A DNA stretch of 64,000 nucleotides from contig NZ_AHCD03000044.1 of the NCBI RefSeq assembly GCF_000238295.3, positions 496,001 through 560,000 of the forward strand, written 5' to 3'. The translations under genes were made by a program, and so were the position numbers. Positions 17,359-26,945 of the stretch are shown piece by piece (positions within the stretch are counted from its first letter, which is position 1; each line of letters opens with the position of its first letter). This DNA comes from Pseudoalteromonas rubra. GTDB lineage: Bacteria; Pseudomonadota; Gammaproteobacteria; Enterobacterales; Alteromonadaceae. Below the pieces are notes generated by a model. The model searched no databases. It saw only the letters and a program-made list of their open reading frames with translations, and was not told where the DNA came from.

Positions 17359-18156
17359 TCAGCTGATGACCAGGTTTAAATCAGCTTTGTCGGTAACCAA
17401 CAGGTGTTGCGGGCTGTTGATAATACATAGATCAGGGGCTGCCCGGGTAATTGCAAGGTGGGCCGTGAGGCTGGTTGTCCAGAAAACGGGGAGTTTATCG
17501 CTGGCTACGGGAAGTGGCTCACCAAAGTTTGGTTTATTCAGGTTGGTAATGCCTATTTCGCTTGCTTCACCGAAGTGCAGGGGGATGCCATGTGGTACGC
17601 GGCTGACAGAACCTGCCTGAATGGCTTTGATCAGCTCTGCCTTACTCATAGGGCGCATGCAAACCACCTTATTGCCACTAAATGGCCCAACCTGGTTGCT
17701 TTCTATGTTGCTGATATACATAGGTAAGGAGTGTGTGGGGTTTGCCAGCGGGCTGGAGATGCCGAAGGAGTTGAGGACGGTATCAAAGGCAAGGTAACTG
17801 GCCAGTGCAAAAGTCACCAGATCGTCTCGCCATAGCTGTTTGATATCCGAGACTTCCTCAGTAAGCTGGCCGTGTTTTAGGATCCGATAGCGCGGAATAT
17901 CGGTACGAATATCAATGTCCTGACCTAACTGGTCGAGATGATAACACCCTGGTGAGATACTGCTCGCTAACAATGGGCAGCAGTCAGCGTTGTGATGACA
18001 GTAAGTCATAAACTCAAATGCATAGGCTTCAGGCAGGATCAGAACATTACACTGGGCGAAGCCGGGAACAAAGCCGTTAGTGGGGCCGGAATAGTCTCCG
18101 GCCCGAATCATGGCGCGAATAGCGTTAGGTGCAGTGAGTGATGCCTTTGGGTCCAT
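17359..18156 (-). CDS. Putative hydro-lyase / D-glutamate cyclase family (YcsI, DUF1445)
   Basis: About 265 residues from the ATG at 18156, preceded by GAGGACATGT; an ATG at 18168 would add four residues. The blocks GFVPGFAQCNVLILPE, CNxxxxCPLLA-like and RVPHGIPLHFGE are the signatures of the DUF1445 family, which includes the mammalian D-glutamate cyclase domain. That enzyme forms 5-oxo-D-proline from D-glutamate or the reverse, so a place beside pxpA in 5-oxoproline metabolism is consistent. The exact reaction here is inferred. Confidence 0.82.
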   Translation of the reverse strand: MDPKASLTAPNAIRAMIRAGDYSGPTNGFVPGFAQCNVLILPEAYAFEFMTYCHHNADCCPLLASSISPGCYHLDQLGQDIDIRTDIPRYRILKHGQLTEEVSDIKQLWRDDLVTFALASYLAFDTVLNSFGISSPLANPTHSLPMYISNIESNQVGPFSGNKVVCMRPMSKAELIKAIQAGSVSRVPHGIPLHFGEASEIGITNLNKPNFGEPLPVASDKLPVFWTTSLTAHLAITRAAPDLCIINSPQHLLVTDKADLNLVIS

Positions 18157-18221
18157 ACATGTCCTCATCAGGTAACAGGCTGATTCAACAACATCTCACT
18201 CAATATTATAGGCAGCTAAGA

Positions 18222-20048
18222 TTAATCTGCCTGTTTGTCTATGGTAACGGGGAGTGTTCCTTTGGCTTTTTCATGGCCTAATATGACTTTGGCAAGCGCG
18301 GTATACGCCGGTCCGCTGACTTCACTGGCGGTTTCAACGTCAACATTATAGGCATAACTTGCCAGTACAGCCTGGCTGTAGGGGGCAAACCGGGTGATTT
18401 CATAGGGGGCACGCAAACTGATGAACACGCTTGGTTTGTGCTGAGATTGAGCAAATCGCAATAAATCTTGCAGTGCATCAGGCTGGGCTTTGATTGCCAG
18501 AGAAAACTGCGACAAAGTTGCCAGGTCTTCCATTCCGCCAATTTCTACCGCGCTTTGCGCGGGCGTGGCATGGCCGGCAATGACGAAGTCTGCATTTTTA
18601 ATATCTGCTTCTGCCCGGGCAGGGTCGAATCCTTGTAAACTGGACAGAGTAACCGTGAGCGGATGAGTTGTATGAGCTAACAAGGCTTGCTTCAGAGCAG
18701 TGGCTTTTTGCTTGTCCGGCATAATCACATGAATTCGCTGATTTGCTCGGGTTGCCAGTGGTAACAGCTGGTTATTCTTCACTTGTGTTATGGCCGCCAG
18801 TGCCAGCTCAGCCTCCACTTTACGATGCTGCGGATTCCCCAGTACAGACTGAGCAATAGCCGAGGACAGCTGACGCTTTGGCGCTAAAAAGCAGGCTTTG
18901 AGCGTTTGTATTCTCTGATGCGATGTCCTTAGTTCAGAGATGCTCAGTTGTGCTGTGGCCTGTTGATAAAGCGCATCCATAAATTGTCTGAATGCGCTGA
19001 TATCCTCTGTGCTGCGTATTGCAAAAGGCATCAGGGCGATGTCTACACCCGCAGCAAAGGTTTCGATGACGGCCTGCTCGGGCTCGAAAAAGTCACTGAT
19101 CCCGGCCATGTCCAGTGCATCTGTGATGGTGACACCCTGGTAGCCCAGCTCTTCTCTCAGTAAGTCATGCATAATTTTGCGTGACATCGTTGCCGGACGC
19201 AGCATTTTTTCATTACGTTTGTTGAGTATGACTGTATTATCCAGCGCTGGGTACTGGATGTGCGCCGTCATAATCATACCCGGTGCGTGTTGTTTGATGA
19301 TGCTGGCAAACGGCGCAATGTCCTGTAGCTGTATCTGTTTCAGGGGATGATTGACGCGGGGTAAGCCTGTGTGGCTGTCGACATTGGTATCACCATGCCC
19401 AGGAAAATGCTTGATGGCAGATATCACCCCCTGTTGCTCAAATGCTTTGACTTGTGCGGCACCCAGTTTTGCCACCATGTGTGGATCTTCGCCAAATGAC
19501 CTGACATTAATGACCGGGTTATCCGGATTTGCGTTGACATCAACGGTTGGCGCGAAGTTGACATTGATCCCAAGCACGGACAGCTCTTTACCTATGACTG
19601 ACGCAACCTCCTGTGCATAGCGTGTACCATGCTGAGCGTAGCTGGCTCCTATGCTCATGTTGCCCGTGAAGGAGGTGGCCTCAGTACGATTAATTCTGGC
19701 AACCCGACCGCCTTCCTGATCAATGGCGATAAAGGGGGGGTGCTCTGTCGCATGGTGGATCTGTTGCGTCAGTGCGACTATTTGTTCAATTTCCTGTACA
19801 TTTTCGGCAAACAGGATCACGCCGCCAATCTGATAGTCATGCAGTATCTGCTTGAGCTCCGGTGGCAGGGTAGTCATTGGCTCCCGACATTTTGCCCCTT
19901 TGCCTTGTTGACAAAAGTATCGCAAATCGAGCATGAGCTTTTGGCCGATCAGGGTACGTAATTCAGGTGCCGATTGAGCACTATGGCTTGGGGCTGTTAG
20001 GGTCATGAGCAAACCTATTAAGAGTATGCGAAACAAGATATTCATCAT
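18222..20048 (-). CDS. Exported glycoside hydrolase family 3 enzyme (beta-N-acetylhexosaminidase-like)
   Basis: About 608 residues with a signal peptide (LIGLLMTLTAPSHSA). The GH3 N-terminal TIM barrel carries IAIDQEGGRVARI and the NagZ-type loop KHFPGHGDTNVDSH, whose Asp-His pair acts as general acid/base, and ITDALDM with the nucleophile Asp. The protein is nearly twice the length of cytoplasmic NagZ because a C-terminal domain of about 230 residues follows. It probably removes N-acetylglucosamine from muropeptides or chitin fragments in the periplasm. The ATG at 20048 follows a TTG in the same frame. Confidence 0.88.
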   Translation of the reverse strand: MMNILFRILLIGLLMTLTAPSHSAQSAPELRTLIGQKLMLDLRYFCQQGKGAKCREPMTTLPPELKQILHDYQIGGVILFAENVQEIEQIVALTQQIHHATEHPPFIAIDQEGGRVARINRTEATSFTGNMSIGASYAQHGTRYAQEVASVIGKELSVLGINVNFAPTVDVNANPDNPVINVRSFGEDPHMVAKLGAAQVKAFEQQGVISAIKHFPGHGDTNVDSHTGLPRVNHPLKQIQLQDIAPFASIIKQHAPGMIMTAHIQYPALDNTVILNKRNEKMLRPATMSRKIMHDLLREELGYQGVTITDALDMAGISDFFEPEQAVIETFAAGVDIALMPFAIRSTEDISAFRQFMDALYQQATAQLSISELRTSHQRIQTLKACFLAPKRQLSSAIAQSVLGNPQHRKVEAELALAAITQVKNNQLLPLATRANQRIHVIMPDKQKATALKQALLAHTTHPLTVTLSSLQGFDPARAEADIKNADFVIAGHATPAQSAVEIGGMEDLATLSQFSLAIKAQPDALQDLLRFAQSQHKPSVFISLRAPYEITRFAPYSQAVLASYAYNVDVETASEVSGPAYTALAKVILGHEKAKGTLPVTIDKQAD

Positions 20049-20186
20049 CAATATGCTAATTTATCTGGCACTCTATCACGCCTCAGCGCTAATATGGAGC
20101 CGATTCAGTTCAATATGTTATCGGTTTTTATCAGGTGCAGGTGAACGCACATTGAATGCCGAGACAATAATAAAAAAGGAAGGACG

Positions 20187-20537
20187 ATGAAACACCATAC
20201 GCTTAACTATGTAGAGTTTGCTGCTTCTGATTTACCGGCGACGCAGGCATTCTTTGAATCGGTTTTTGGTTGGCAATTTCAGTCATATGGTCCGCAGTAC
20301 GTTGCGTTTAGTGAATCTGGACTGGAGGGGGGCTTTTTCCAAAGCGATGTCTCGGCCAGCCAAGCACAAGGCGCCCCGTTACTGGTGTTGTACAGTGATG
20401 ATTTAGCACAGACACAGCAAGCCATAGAGCAGGCAGGTGCCACCATCAACAAAGCGATATTTAGCTTTCCCGGTGGCAGGCGGTTTCATTTTATTGAGCC
20501 CAGTGGTAATGAACTGGCGGTGTGGAGCGATAAATAA
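20187..20537 (+). CDS. VOC (glyoxalase/bleomycin-resistance) family protein
   Basis: A 116-residue single-module VOC protein. It opens with NYVEFAASDLPATQAFFESVFGW, here shortened to NYVEFAASDLPATQAF, and ends with FIEPSGNELAVWS, the usual metal-ligand region of the fold. An AAGGAAGGACG stretch gives a strong ribosome site. Such proteins bind a divalent metal and act on small molecules, but the substrate is not predictable. Convergent with the ODP gene, stops 4 bases apart. Confidence 0.88.
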   Translation: MKHHTLNYVEFAASDLPATQAFFESVFGWQFQSYGPQYVAFSESGLEGGFFQSDVSASQAQGAPLLVLYSDDLAQTQQAIEQAGATINKAIFSFPGGRRFHFIEPSGNELAVWSDK

Positions 20538-20540
20538 GCC

Positions 20541-21272
20541 TCAACTGGCTATGCCCACGTCCAGCTTTGCAAACCATTCAAGAAACTCAGCGACAGCCTC
20601 GCCTTTAAATAAGCGACCATGCTGAGGTGCCATAATGTCGATATCCAGTTCTCTCACGCGGGCTATCCAGTTTGCTTTAGCGCGATTGGATGGCATCCAG
20701 CGTCGATGGAAATACTCCATATGCTTAACGTGAGCCGCAAAATCGTCCACAAATATTGGTGCGTTGGTTTTTTCCAGCGCCGCACCTACATCACCACTCA
20801 TCAGTATTTTTGCTAGTGGGTCATATACATGAAAATTACCAGATGAATGCAGATAGTGTGCAGGGATGAGTTTCAGGCTGATATCATTCAGACGGATGTC
20901 GCCTCCCTCGTCTTTGATCCCCTGGTATTTGATATTGTTCATACCAAAGTGGCGGATAAACCCTTCCCACAGCCAGGGCGCATGCAGTGTGGCATCTGGC
21001 AGGGCTTTATCCCAAAGTCCTAATGAAGAAATAATGTCAGGATCCTGATGTGAGGCGAATAAGGTGGTCAGCTCTTCGAGCTTAATATGTTGCAAGATGG
21101 CAGCCAGCATGGGTGAAAAAAGCTCTGTGCCCCCGGGGTCAAGCAGTACTGCTTGCCCTGTGCCTTTCACCAGATACTGGTTAGTATCAATGATCTTTTC
21201 TGGTTTTCCTTCATCGCGGCCAAACATCAGCCAGGCGTGGCTCGGAGCCTGATAGAGTTGTGTTGCTTTCAA
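20541..21272 (-). CDS. ODP-type di-iron metallo-beta-lactamase-fold protein
   Basis: A 243-residue metallo-beta-lactamase-fold protein of the ODP (oxygen-binding di-iron protein) type. The usual HxHxDH motif is replaced by H75-Q-D-P-D79 (ASHQDPDI). Further putative ligands are H142, D161 (MSGDVG) and H218 (PQHGR), in the order known from flavodiiron proteins but without a flavodoxin domain. In Treponema an ODP acts as an O2/iron sensor for chemotaxis. The gene starts with TTG and overlaps the stop of the chemoreceptor-like gene upstream (TTGA), so the two are translationally coupled. Confidence 0.85.
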   Translation of the reverse strand: MKATQLYQAPSHAWLMFGRDEGKPEKIIDTNQYLVKGTGQAVLLDPGGTELFSPMLAAILQHIKLEELTTLFASHQDPDIISSLGLWDKALPDATLHAPWLWEGFIRHFGMNNIKYQGIKDEGGDIRLNDISLKLIPAHYLHSSGNFHVYDPLAKILMSGDVGAALEKTNAPIFVDDFAAHVKHMEYFHRRWMPSNRAKANWIARVRELDIDIMAPQHGRLFKGEAVAEFLEWFAKLDVGIAS

Positions 21273-21874
21273 TGCAGGGCGCCTCTTAGAGTATGGATTT
21301 CGTTTAAGTTTACCGTGACCGATTGTTTAATTGTTTTGGCTGCAGTGGCAATAAAATCAGAGACCGACTGCAGGCTGTCACTAAATTCCCCGGCGTTTGA
21401 TGCCTCAACCCGGCTGGTCACAGCAATGTATTCCGCACTGCGCATTTGCTTGTTGATCTCTTCAAAAAAGCTCTCCAGATCCTGTAAAGCGATTTCCAGC
21501 TTCTTGGTTTGGTATTGACGCTCTTGTTTTGCTCTGTGTTGCAAAGCAACAACTTGAGATGTGGAGGTGAGGGTTGCTGCGTTGTCGACGTGCATATCGA
21601 ACTGAGTACTTCTGACCGCTTCGAGCGCAATTTTGAACAGCTGATTAGACAAAGTGGAGATATGCGTAGTGGTCTTGATGGTTTGCTCTGAAAACTCATC
21701 AATGAAATTTGTAATGGGTTTAAAGCCAGAGGCCGAGTCACCTGCTCTCAGCGCGACCACGCGGGCATTTTTAGCGGTGAGAGAAAGGTTTTTAGCTTCA
21801 GCCAAAATCGCGTCAAGATTTGCAATGATACGCGCAACGCGAATGAAGCTGTCTACTATATTGTCGTCACTCAA
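21269..21874 (-). CDS. Soluble chemoreceptor-like signalling protein, degenerate tip motifs
   Basis: About 201 residues from a TTG at 21874 with GGAG 7 bases upstream; a TTG at 21907 would add 11 residues. It has no membrane segment and is helical throughout. Residues 27-65 align by eye with the chemoreceptor hairpin tip (KNARVVALRAG, then FKPITNFIDEFSEQT) and residues 146-185 again (SRVEASNAGEFSDS, then VSDFIATAAKT). Both lack the canonical EQTNLLALNAAIEAARAGE residues. The likely partner is the coupled ODP protein downstream. Whether it binds CheA/CheW is unknown. Confidence 0.7.
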   Translation of the reverse strand: MSDDNIVDSFIRVARIIANLDAILAEAKNLSLTAKNARVVALRAGDSASGFKPITNFIDEFSEQTIKTTTHISTLSNQLFKIALEAVRSTQFDMHVDNAATLTSTSQVVALQHRAKQERQYQTKKLEIALQDLESFFEEINKQMRSAEYIAVTSRVEASNAGEFSDSLQSVSDFIATAAKTIKQSVTVNLNEIHTLRGALH

Positions 21875-22092
21875 TGCGAAACTCCATCGTCTACGGGCTG
21901 CTTTCAAGACACTAGAATAAAAATCGCCGAAATTCCAGAAATCGGCATAATTGAGCGTATAGTTTTTACCTTTGCCAAAACACTAAATTCTATCATTAAC
22001 AAAGGCTTCAAAAACTTCAGTTGCAGTACCAAAGTCTTGTTATTGCGACTACGCTTGATAAGAGCTGCGTTTGATAGATGACCGGAGTTTGA

Positions 22093-24336
22093 GTGAAAAT
22101 CTCTGCTTTGCAATATTTAGTGAGCCTGTGTTTGTCTGTGTTGGGATGGCAGGCGAGTGCTGCGCCATACACTGCCTCAGAGCTTGCGTCTTCAGCGAGT
22201 GGCACGACTAGCTCCATGCTGGTTGTGCTTGTTGTTGGTGGTCTGATGGCGGCAATGGCAGGCATAGTGGTTTGGTGGTTGAGTCGTCGCTCGGCTCAAG
22301 GTCGTCATCATGGCCATGATGAAGCACACCACTTTTACCTCGAAGCATTTCAGGCCAACTCCGGCTTTGAGTTTGTGTTTAGCTCAGATGCCAGTTTGAT
22401 TTGCATGAGTGACGGGCTGACAACCGCGCTTGGTAAAAGCCACAAAGCGCTATTTGCCTACAACCTGCATGAACTACTGGAACCAGATAGCTGGGCACGT
22501 TTGGCAGCCTGGCTGGAGGAACCAAAACCCGGTCAGGTGATTAAATTGACCCTGGTGAGCGCGCACAGTGAGCGTGTCACAGGGCTTTTTGAGTTACAAA
22601 GCTCTGAGCACCGCAATTTGCACCTTGCCCGGTATTTGCACCTTTCGCCTCATCTGGGTCAGGCAGATACAGACAGCGAACTGCTGGCAGTGACGCTCAG
22701 CTCCATAGGCGATGGCGTAATATGTTGCGGTATTGATAGTCGGGTGATTTTTATGAATCCGGTTGCTGAGGCGGTACTTGCCCTACTTACCGAAGAAGTG
22801 AAAGGTAAACCCATTACTGAGGTGATGCCGTTATATCATGAAGGGAGTGATCGACCCATCGAAGATCAAATGGCAGTGTGTATGCGCAGCCAGCAAACGG
22901 TTAGCCTGCCAGACTCTACCTGTTTTCGAAATCACCTAGGGCTGGAGTTTGCCATTGATGATTCCTGTTCCCCGGTATACAACAACTCGGGCAAAGTCAT
23001 TGGTGCTGTGATGATTTTTCAGGATGTGACTGAGTCAAGGGCACTCAAGCGCAAAATGAACCATCTGGCTCACCATGATGCATTGACGGGGTTGCCTAAT
23101 CGTTTGTTGCTTCAGGATCGACTTATCCAGGCGTGTAAACGGGCTTTGCGTAATCGCCATCAGTTTGCAGTTGTGTTTATGGATCTGAATAAATTTAAGA
23201 AAATCAACGACTCCTTGGGACATGATTTTGGCGATTTACTCCTGAAACAAATTGCACAAAGGTTAACTGACTCTGTTCGGGCATGCGACACCGTGTCCCG
23301 GATGGGGGGCGATGAGTTTGTGTTGCTACTGGATGCCATTGAAGATAAGCGTCATGTACGAAGCGTGATTAAAAAGGTGCTTGATGGCGTGTGTGGTCAG
23401 TACGAGATCAAAGGCGTTGAAGTACAGGCTACGCTGAGTGCCGGCGTCGCGCTGTATCCTGACGACGGGGATAACGCTGAGTTACTGATGAAACGTGCTG
23501 ACAGCGCTATGTATCGGGCAAAAAGGTCGGGCAAAGGCGGGATGCAGTTTTACTGCTCGAAATTGGATGATGAAGCTGAGCAAAATCAGGCCCTGGAGCA
23601 GGCTATTTTGGACGCATTATCGGCAAATAAGTTTGTACCGCATTTCCAGCCTGTTGTCAGCGCATCAGATGGACGGCTTGTTCAGGTGGAGATGTTGGCC
23701 CGGTGGGATAAAGAAGGCTCATTGGTCGAAGCGAATCGGTTTATCAACGAAGTGAGTGAAGTAGGTTGCCTGATGGCTTTGCAATCTAAGCTCTGGGAGC
23801 AAGCGTTCAAAGATTTTGCAAGATGGCAAGCAACAACTCCTGAACTCAGGCTGAGTATCAATGTGTCTGTGAAAACATTGCAACAGGATGAAGCATTGAG
23901 CGAACTAAACAGGTGCCTGACCGCACAGCAATTGCAGCCTCAGCAAATCGAAATTGAAATTATGGAACAGCAACTCACAATGCTGGGGACGGAGGCCAGT
24001 AAAGTGATAAGTCACTGGCAGCAGGCTGGTTTTACAATAGCAATCGATGATTTTGATGCCAGTCACACCAGTATTGGGCAGCTACATAATTTAAAAATCG
24101 ACGTTCTGAAGTTGGATCCAGGATTACTACACGGGCTGGCCGACAGGCAGTCGCAGAGTTTAATAAAATCTGTCTTAGTGATGGCAAAAAACATCAACGT
24201 TACCTGTTGTGCTGAGGGGGTTGAATCTGCTGAGCAGGCAAAGATATTGACTGAGATGGGCTGCACATTAATGCAAGGTTACCATATTGGCGAGCCAGTC
24301 AGTGCTGAGCAACTAGAGGCGTATCTGACAAGTTAG
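22093..24336 (+). CDS. PAS-GGDEF-EAL cyclic-di-GMP protein
   Basis: A 747-residue protein starting with GTG after GGAGTTTGA. A signal-like segment (1-23) and a membrane helix (about 41-64) precede a His-rich stretch. Two PAS-like regions follow (about 75-190 and 195-315), then a GGDEF domain with the intact motif RMGGDEFVLLLD, then an EAL domain. The EAL signature reads EMLARW, keeping the Glu; NVSVKT, EIEIME and AEGVE ligands are present, but the DDFG loop reads DDFDASH. Cyclase activity is likely; phosphodiesterase activity is uncertain. Confidence 0.92.
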   Translation: MKISALQYLVSLCLSVLGWQASAAPYTASELASSASGTTSSMLVVLVVGGLMAAMAGIVVWWLSRRSAQGRHHGHDEAHHFYLEAFQANSGFEFVFSSDASLICMSDGLTTALGKSHKALFAYNLHELLEPDSWARLAAWLEEPKPGQVIKLTLVSAHSERVTGLFELQSSEHRNLHLARYLHLSPHLGQADTDSELLAVTLSSIGDGVICCGIDSRVIFMNPVAEAVLALLTEEVKGKPITEVMPLYHEGSDRPIEDQMAVCMRSQQTVSLPDSTCFRNHLGLEFAIDDSCSPVYNNSGKVIGAVMIFQDVTESRALKRKMNHLAHHDALTGLPNRLLLQDRLIQACKRALRNRHQFAVVFMDLNKFKKINDSLGHDFGDLLLKQIAQRLTDSVRACDTVSRMGGDEFVLLLDAIEDKRHVRSVIKKVLDGVCGQYEIKGVEVQATLSAGVALYPDDGDNAELLMKRADSAMYRAKRSGKGGMQFYCSKLDDEAEQNQALEQAILDALSANKFVPHFQPVVSASDGRLVQVEMLARWDKEGSLVEANRFINEVSEVGCLMALQSKLWEQAFKDFARWQATTPELRLSINVSVKTLQQDEALSELNRCLTAQQLQPQQIEIEIMEQQLTMLGTEASKVISHWQQAGFTIAIDDFDASHTSIGQLHNLKIDVLKLDPGLLHGLADRQSQSLIKSVLVMAKNINVTCCAEGVESAEQAKILTEMGCTLMQGYHIGEPVSAEQLEAYLTS

Positions 24337-24563
24337 ACCACACGTGATGCAGGGCGGTGCCATATCGTTTTACAAGTATCAACATAGGCTTGTTTGGCGT
24401 GACCTAATCCACATGTAGCATGCCACTTCGACAGCCTTGCAAAAAGTGGTTCTCTGAATGTCGACATTGGCGTTTGAATTTTAAAATGGTGTGAGCAGGC
24501 TATACTCAAAGTGCAAGTCTGTAAGGCATGTTGCCAGGAACAGGGCTTGCGAGGAGCAAGCGT

Positions 24564-25799
24564 GTGAACACCAATACTTTGTCTGATCAGCTGGTGATTC
24601 AATGGAATGAGCTTTTGACTCGAGTTGCCGAACTACTGGATGTACCTGTGGCATTGATCATGAAGCTCAACGGTCCGCACCTGAGTGTATTCAATAAAAG
24701 TCTTAATGATGAAAACCCGTATGAAGTTGGTGACAGTGAATGCTGGGAAAGCTCAGGACTATACTGCGAAACCGTTATCAAAACAGAAAGAGAGCTCTTT
24801 GTGCCCAACGCCCTGGCAGATCCTATTTGGGACCATAATCCAGATATTAAGCTCAATATGATAGCCTATCTTGGTTTACCCATTAAAAATGTTGATGACT
24901 CTGTCTTTGGCACGGTCTGTGTTTTGGACAGTAAAGAAAACACCTTTGGCACTAAGGCCAGAGCTATGCTGAGCTCTCTTAAGCACCTGTTTGAACTACA
25001 ACTCAGAATGCTGTCACAGCAAAAGGAGCACGACCATAAAGAAGCTTTTAAAGAGCAAGCTCTGATGACCATGGGACTGGCCCATGAATTGAATACGCCA
25101 CTGGGTGTGAGTGTGACTTCGGCATCTATGTTGAGTGAATCCGCTGAGCAGCTCAGCGGTTTATTGCAGCAACACCCCGTGCCATTTGCTGAGGTACAAA
25201 AGCAGGCTGCCTGCATCCAACAAGCTGCGGATTTGCTATCACGTAACCTCCATCATATTGATGACAAAATAGACAGGCTTAAGCAGTCAATTGTTCAGGG
25301 GCACGATGGCGTAACCAGGGTATGCCGCATTACCGATGTATTTAAATCTCTGGATAGTGTCTGGGAGTCTTCTTTGGCGATGCACAATGTTGTGCTGAAT
25401 ATTGACGTTGAGCAAAGCGCTGATGTGCTCTTGTATCTAAAGCCTGCCAGTCTCATCGAGGCGTTAAATCACCTAATTACAAATGCAGTTGAGCATGCTT
25501 TCTGTGGGGTTGAACGACCAACCATAACAATCGTCGTAAAAGTTAAGCAAGCGGAGTTAAAGCTGAGATTTAGTGATAATGGAGTTGGGGTTGAGCTGGC
25601 TCATCCTGAAGATATATTTGCCCCCTTTTATTCGACCAAAAAGCAAGTGGCTGGCTCAGGGCTGGGGCTGGCTCATGTCAAGCGTATTGCTATGAATGAT
25701 CTTGGCGGGACAGTATATGTAAACTGTAATCAGAGTGGGTTAGGTATCATGTTGCGCTTTCCTGTGACCTATGCGCAACCAGAGTCTATTGAGGACTAG
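24564..25799 (+). CDS. GAF-domain sensor histidine kinase
   Basis: About 411 residues from a GTG at 24564 with a GAGGAG site 6 bases upstream; an ATG at 24528 would extend it by 12 residues. The GAF domain covers about 15-150 with Cys60 and Cys68 in a WESSGLYC segment. The phosphoacceptor His174 is in MGLAHELNTPLGV, followed by a coiled helix and an ATPase domain with N box (LNHLITNAVEHAF), G1 (FSDNGVGV), F box and G2 (GSGLGLAHV). No membrane segment, so it senses a cytoplasmic signal. No response regulator is adjacent. Confidence 0.9.
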   Translation: MNTNTLSDQLVIQWNELLTRVAELLDVPVALIMKLNGPHLSVFNKSLNDENPYEVGDSECWESSGLYCETVIKTERELFVPNALADPIWDHNPDIKLNMIAYLGLPIKNVDDSVFGTVCVLDSKENTFGTKARAMLSSLKHLFELQLRMLSQQKEHDHKEAFKEQALMTMGLAHELNTPLGVSVTSASMLSESAEQLSGLLQQHPVPFAEVQKQAACIQQAADLLSRNLHHIDDKIDRLKQSIVQGHDGVTRVCRITDVFKSLDSVWESSLAMHNVVLNIDVEQSADVLLYLKPASLIEALNHLITNAVEHAFCGVERPTITIVVKVKQAELKLRFSDNGVGVELAHPEDIFAPFYSTKKQVAGSGLGLAHVKRIAMNDLGGTVYVNCNQSGLGIMLRFPVTYAQPESIED

Positions 25800-25801
25800 A
25801 G

Positions 25802-26476
25802 TCAGAGCCCTTTCTGCGCTTTGACTGTTGAGATAGCCAGAGCAAGTTGTGCTGCCAGTCCTGCATGCTTCTTATGCATCACATGGTAGGCTTTGGAGCG
25901 GAACAAGTGGTGCACATTTAGGTGAGACAGCGAGTCGGGCAGCGGCCACTGAGTAGAAACCACAAATATTGCATAGTCAAACCGATGCACATTCAGCAGT
26001 TCGGGTAACTTGGCCAGATTATTTATATGGTAAAAGGTGTTTCTGTTCGCGTGCGGATACTTGTTGAGCAAAACACGTTTGGACTGATCGGTGGCCACTA
26101 TGGTACTGGGCGTTGCCACCAACACAGAGTTATCACAAGGCACATTTGCAACACACAAGAGAACAAATTCCACTTCCGTTAAAGCAGGTCCAACGGCAAT
26201 AACATCTTTAAAGGGGGCGAAAATTTCTCGTGCCAGGATCACATCACCATCTGTATGTTGTGCCGTAATTTCGTGCAGTACGCGATGTGCTGGCATGGCT
26301 ACAAAATTGGCCTTAATTCCAGCCTGGTTGTAAGCGGCCTGGATTAAAGGCAGGGCTTGATCGCGCACACTTGGGTGTTGTAGATAAGATATTGTTAATG
26401 GTGTGGCAAACAGCGATGCACTAAAAGTACACAAGATGATAACTTTGGCAATTAGGCTAAAAATTTTTTTGAGCAT
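25802..26476 (-). CDS. Exported solute-binding-protein-like (family 3 type)
   Basis: A 224-residue protein with a signal peptide (ILCTFSASLFA). The mature part has the two-lobed binding-protein pattern of short family-3 proteins (LTISYLQHPSVRDQALPL, then MPAHRVLHEI, then EFVLLC). No permease or ATPase is near. Many such lone proteins in marine gammaproteobacteria are small-ligand sensors or have no known transporter. Its stop is 2 bases from the kinase stop on the opposite strand. Confidence 0.7.
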   Translation of the reverse strand: MLKKIFSLIAKVIILCTFSASLFATPLTISYLQHPSVRDQALPLIQAAYNQAGIKANFVAMPAHRVLHEITAQHTDGDVILAREIFAPFKDVIAVGPALTEVEFVLLCVANVPCDNSVLVATPSTIVATDQSKRVLLNKYPHANRNTFYHINNLAKLPELLNVHRFDYAIFVVSTQWPLPDSLSHLNVHHLFRSKAYHVMHKKHAGLAAQLALAISTVKAQKGL

Positions 26477-26691
26477 AAAAAAGCGCCTTGGGAGAACTTC
26501 GCAGAATTATACCCAGTTTGGATGCAAAGCATAGTCTCCAAAGGTGTTATATCAGGTTAAATTAACCACAATTTGCCCTCGATCATAGTCCCACTAATTA
26601 GCCAAAATAAAAAAGGTACACCCTTGTTTCCTCTGCCTTGAAAGCGACTTGTTAGTGTCATTAAGAATTAATAAATATGATTAAAAATTAG

Positions 26692-26719
26692 TTGACTTAG
26701 AGGGGCAGCCCGATAAGAT
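26692..26719 (+). promoter_or_regulatory. Sigma-70 promoter of the cold-shock gene
   Basis: A near-consensus -35 TTGACT at 26692-26697 and -10 TAAGAT at 26714-26719 are 16 bases apart. Transcription from here would give a leader of about 220 bases before the csp start, the long-leader layout known for cspA. Confidence 0.7.
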
Positions 26720-26815
26720 GAACGTAGACAGAATTTGGGTCAGTGTTTATAAATCTCCATTACGTTGTTGTATAAGTTTTTGCTTGTAGTAGTACCGTCC
26801 TGAAGTTTTATCACC

Positions 26816-26866
26816 GGCAAAATTTAGGTCTATGCGCCCACATGGGCATAGGTTTGCCAGTTTTTT
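26816..26866 (+). terminator. Terminator-like hairpin inside the csp leader
   Basis: Outer stem GGCAAA (26816-26821) pairs with TTTGCC (26853-26858). Inner stems CTAT with ATAG and GCCC with GGGC close an ACAT loop, with a GC bulge. Six Ts follow at 26861-26866. It lies between the promoter and the csp start, so it could be an attenuator or the end of a small leader RNA. Confidence 0.55.
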
Positions 26867-26945
26867 GTATAGAAGGATCCTTTGCAACAGGGCAGAGGTT
26901 AGCTTTTAAGGATTGGCATCATTTTAATATTCAGGATTTACTATC

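Noticed and set aside
23689..24070. Inactive EAL domain because of EML in place of EAL
   Set aside because: The catalytic Glu and the other metal ligands are retained and EML/EVL variants can be active, so I noted only the DDFD loop change in the gene entry.
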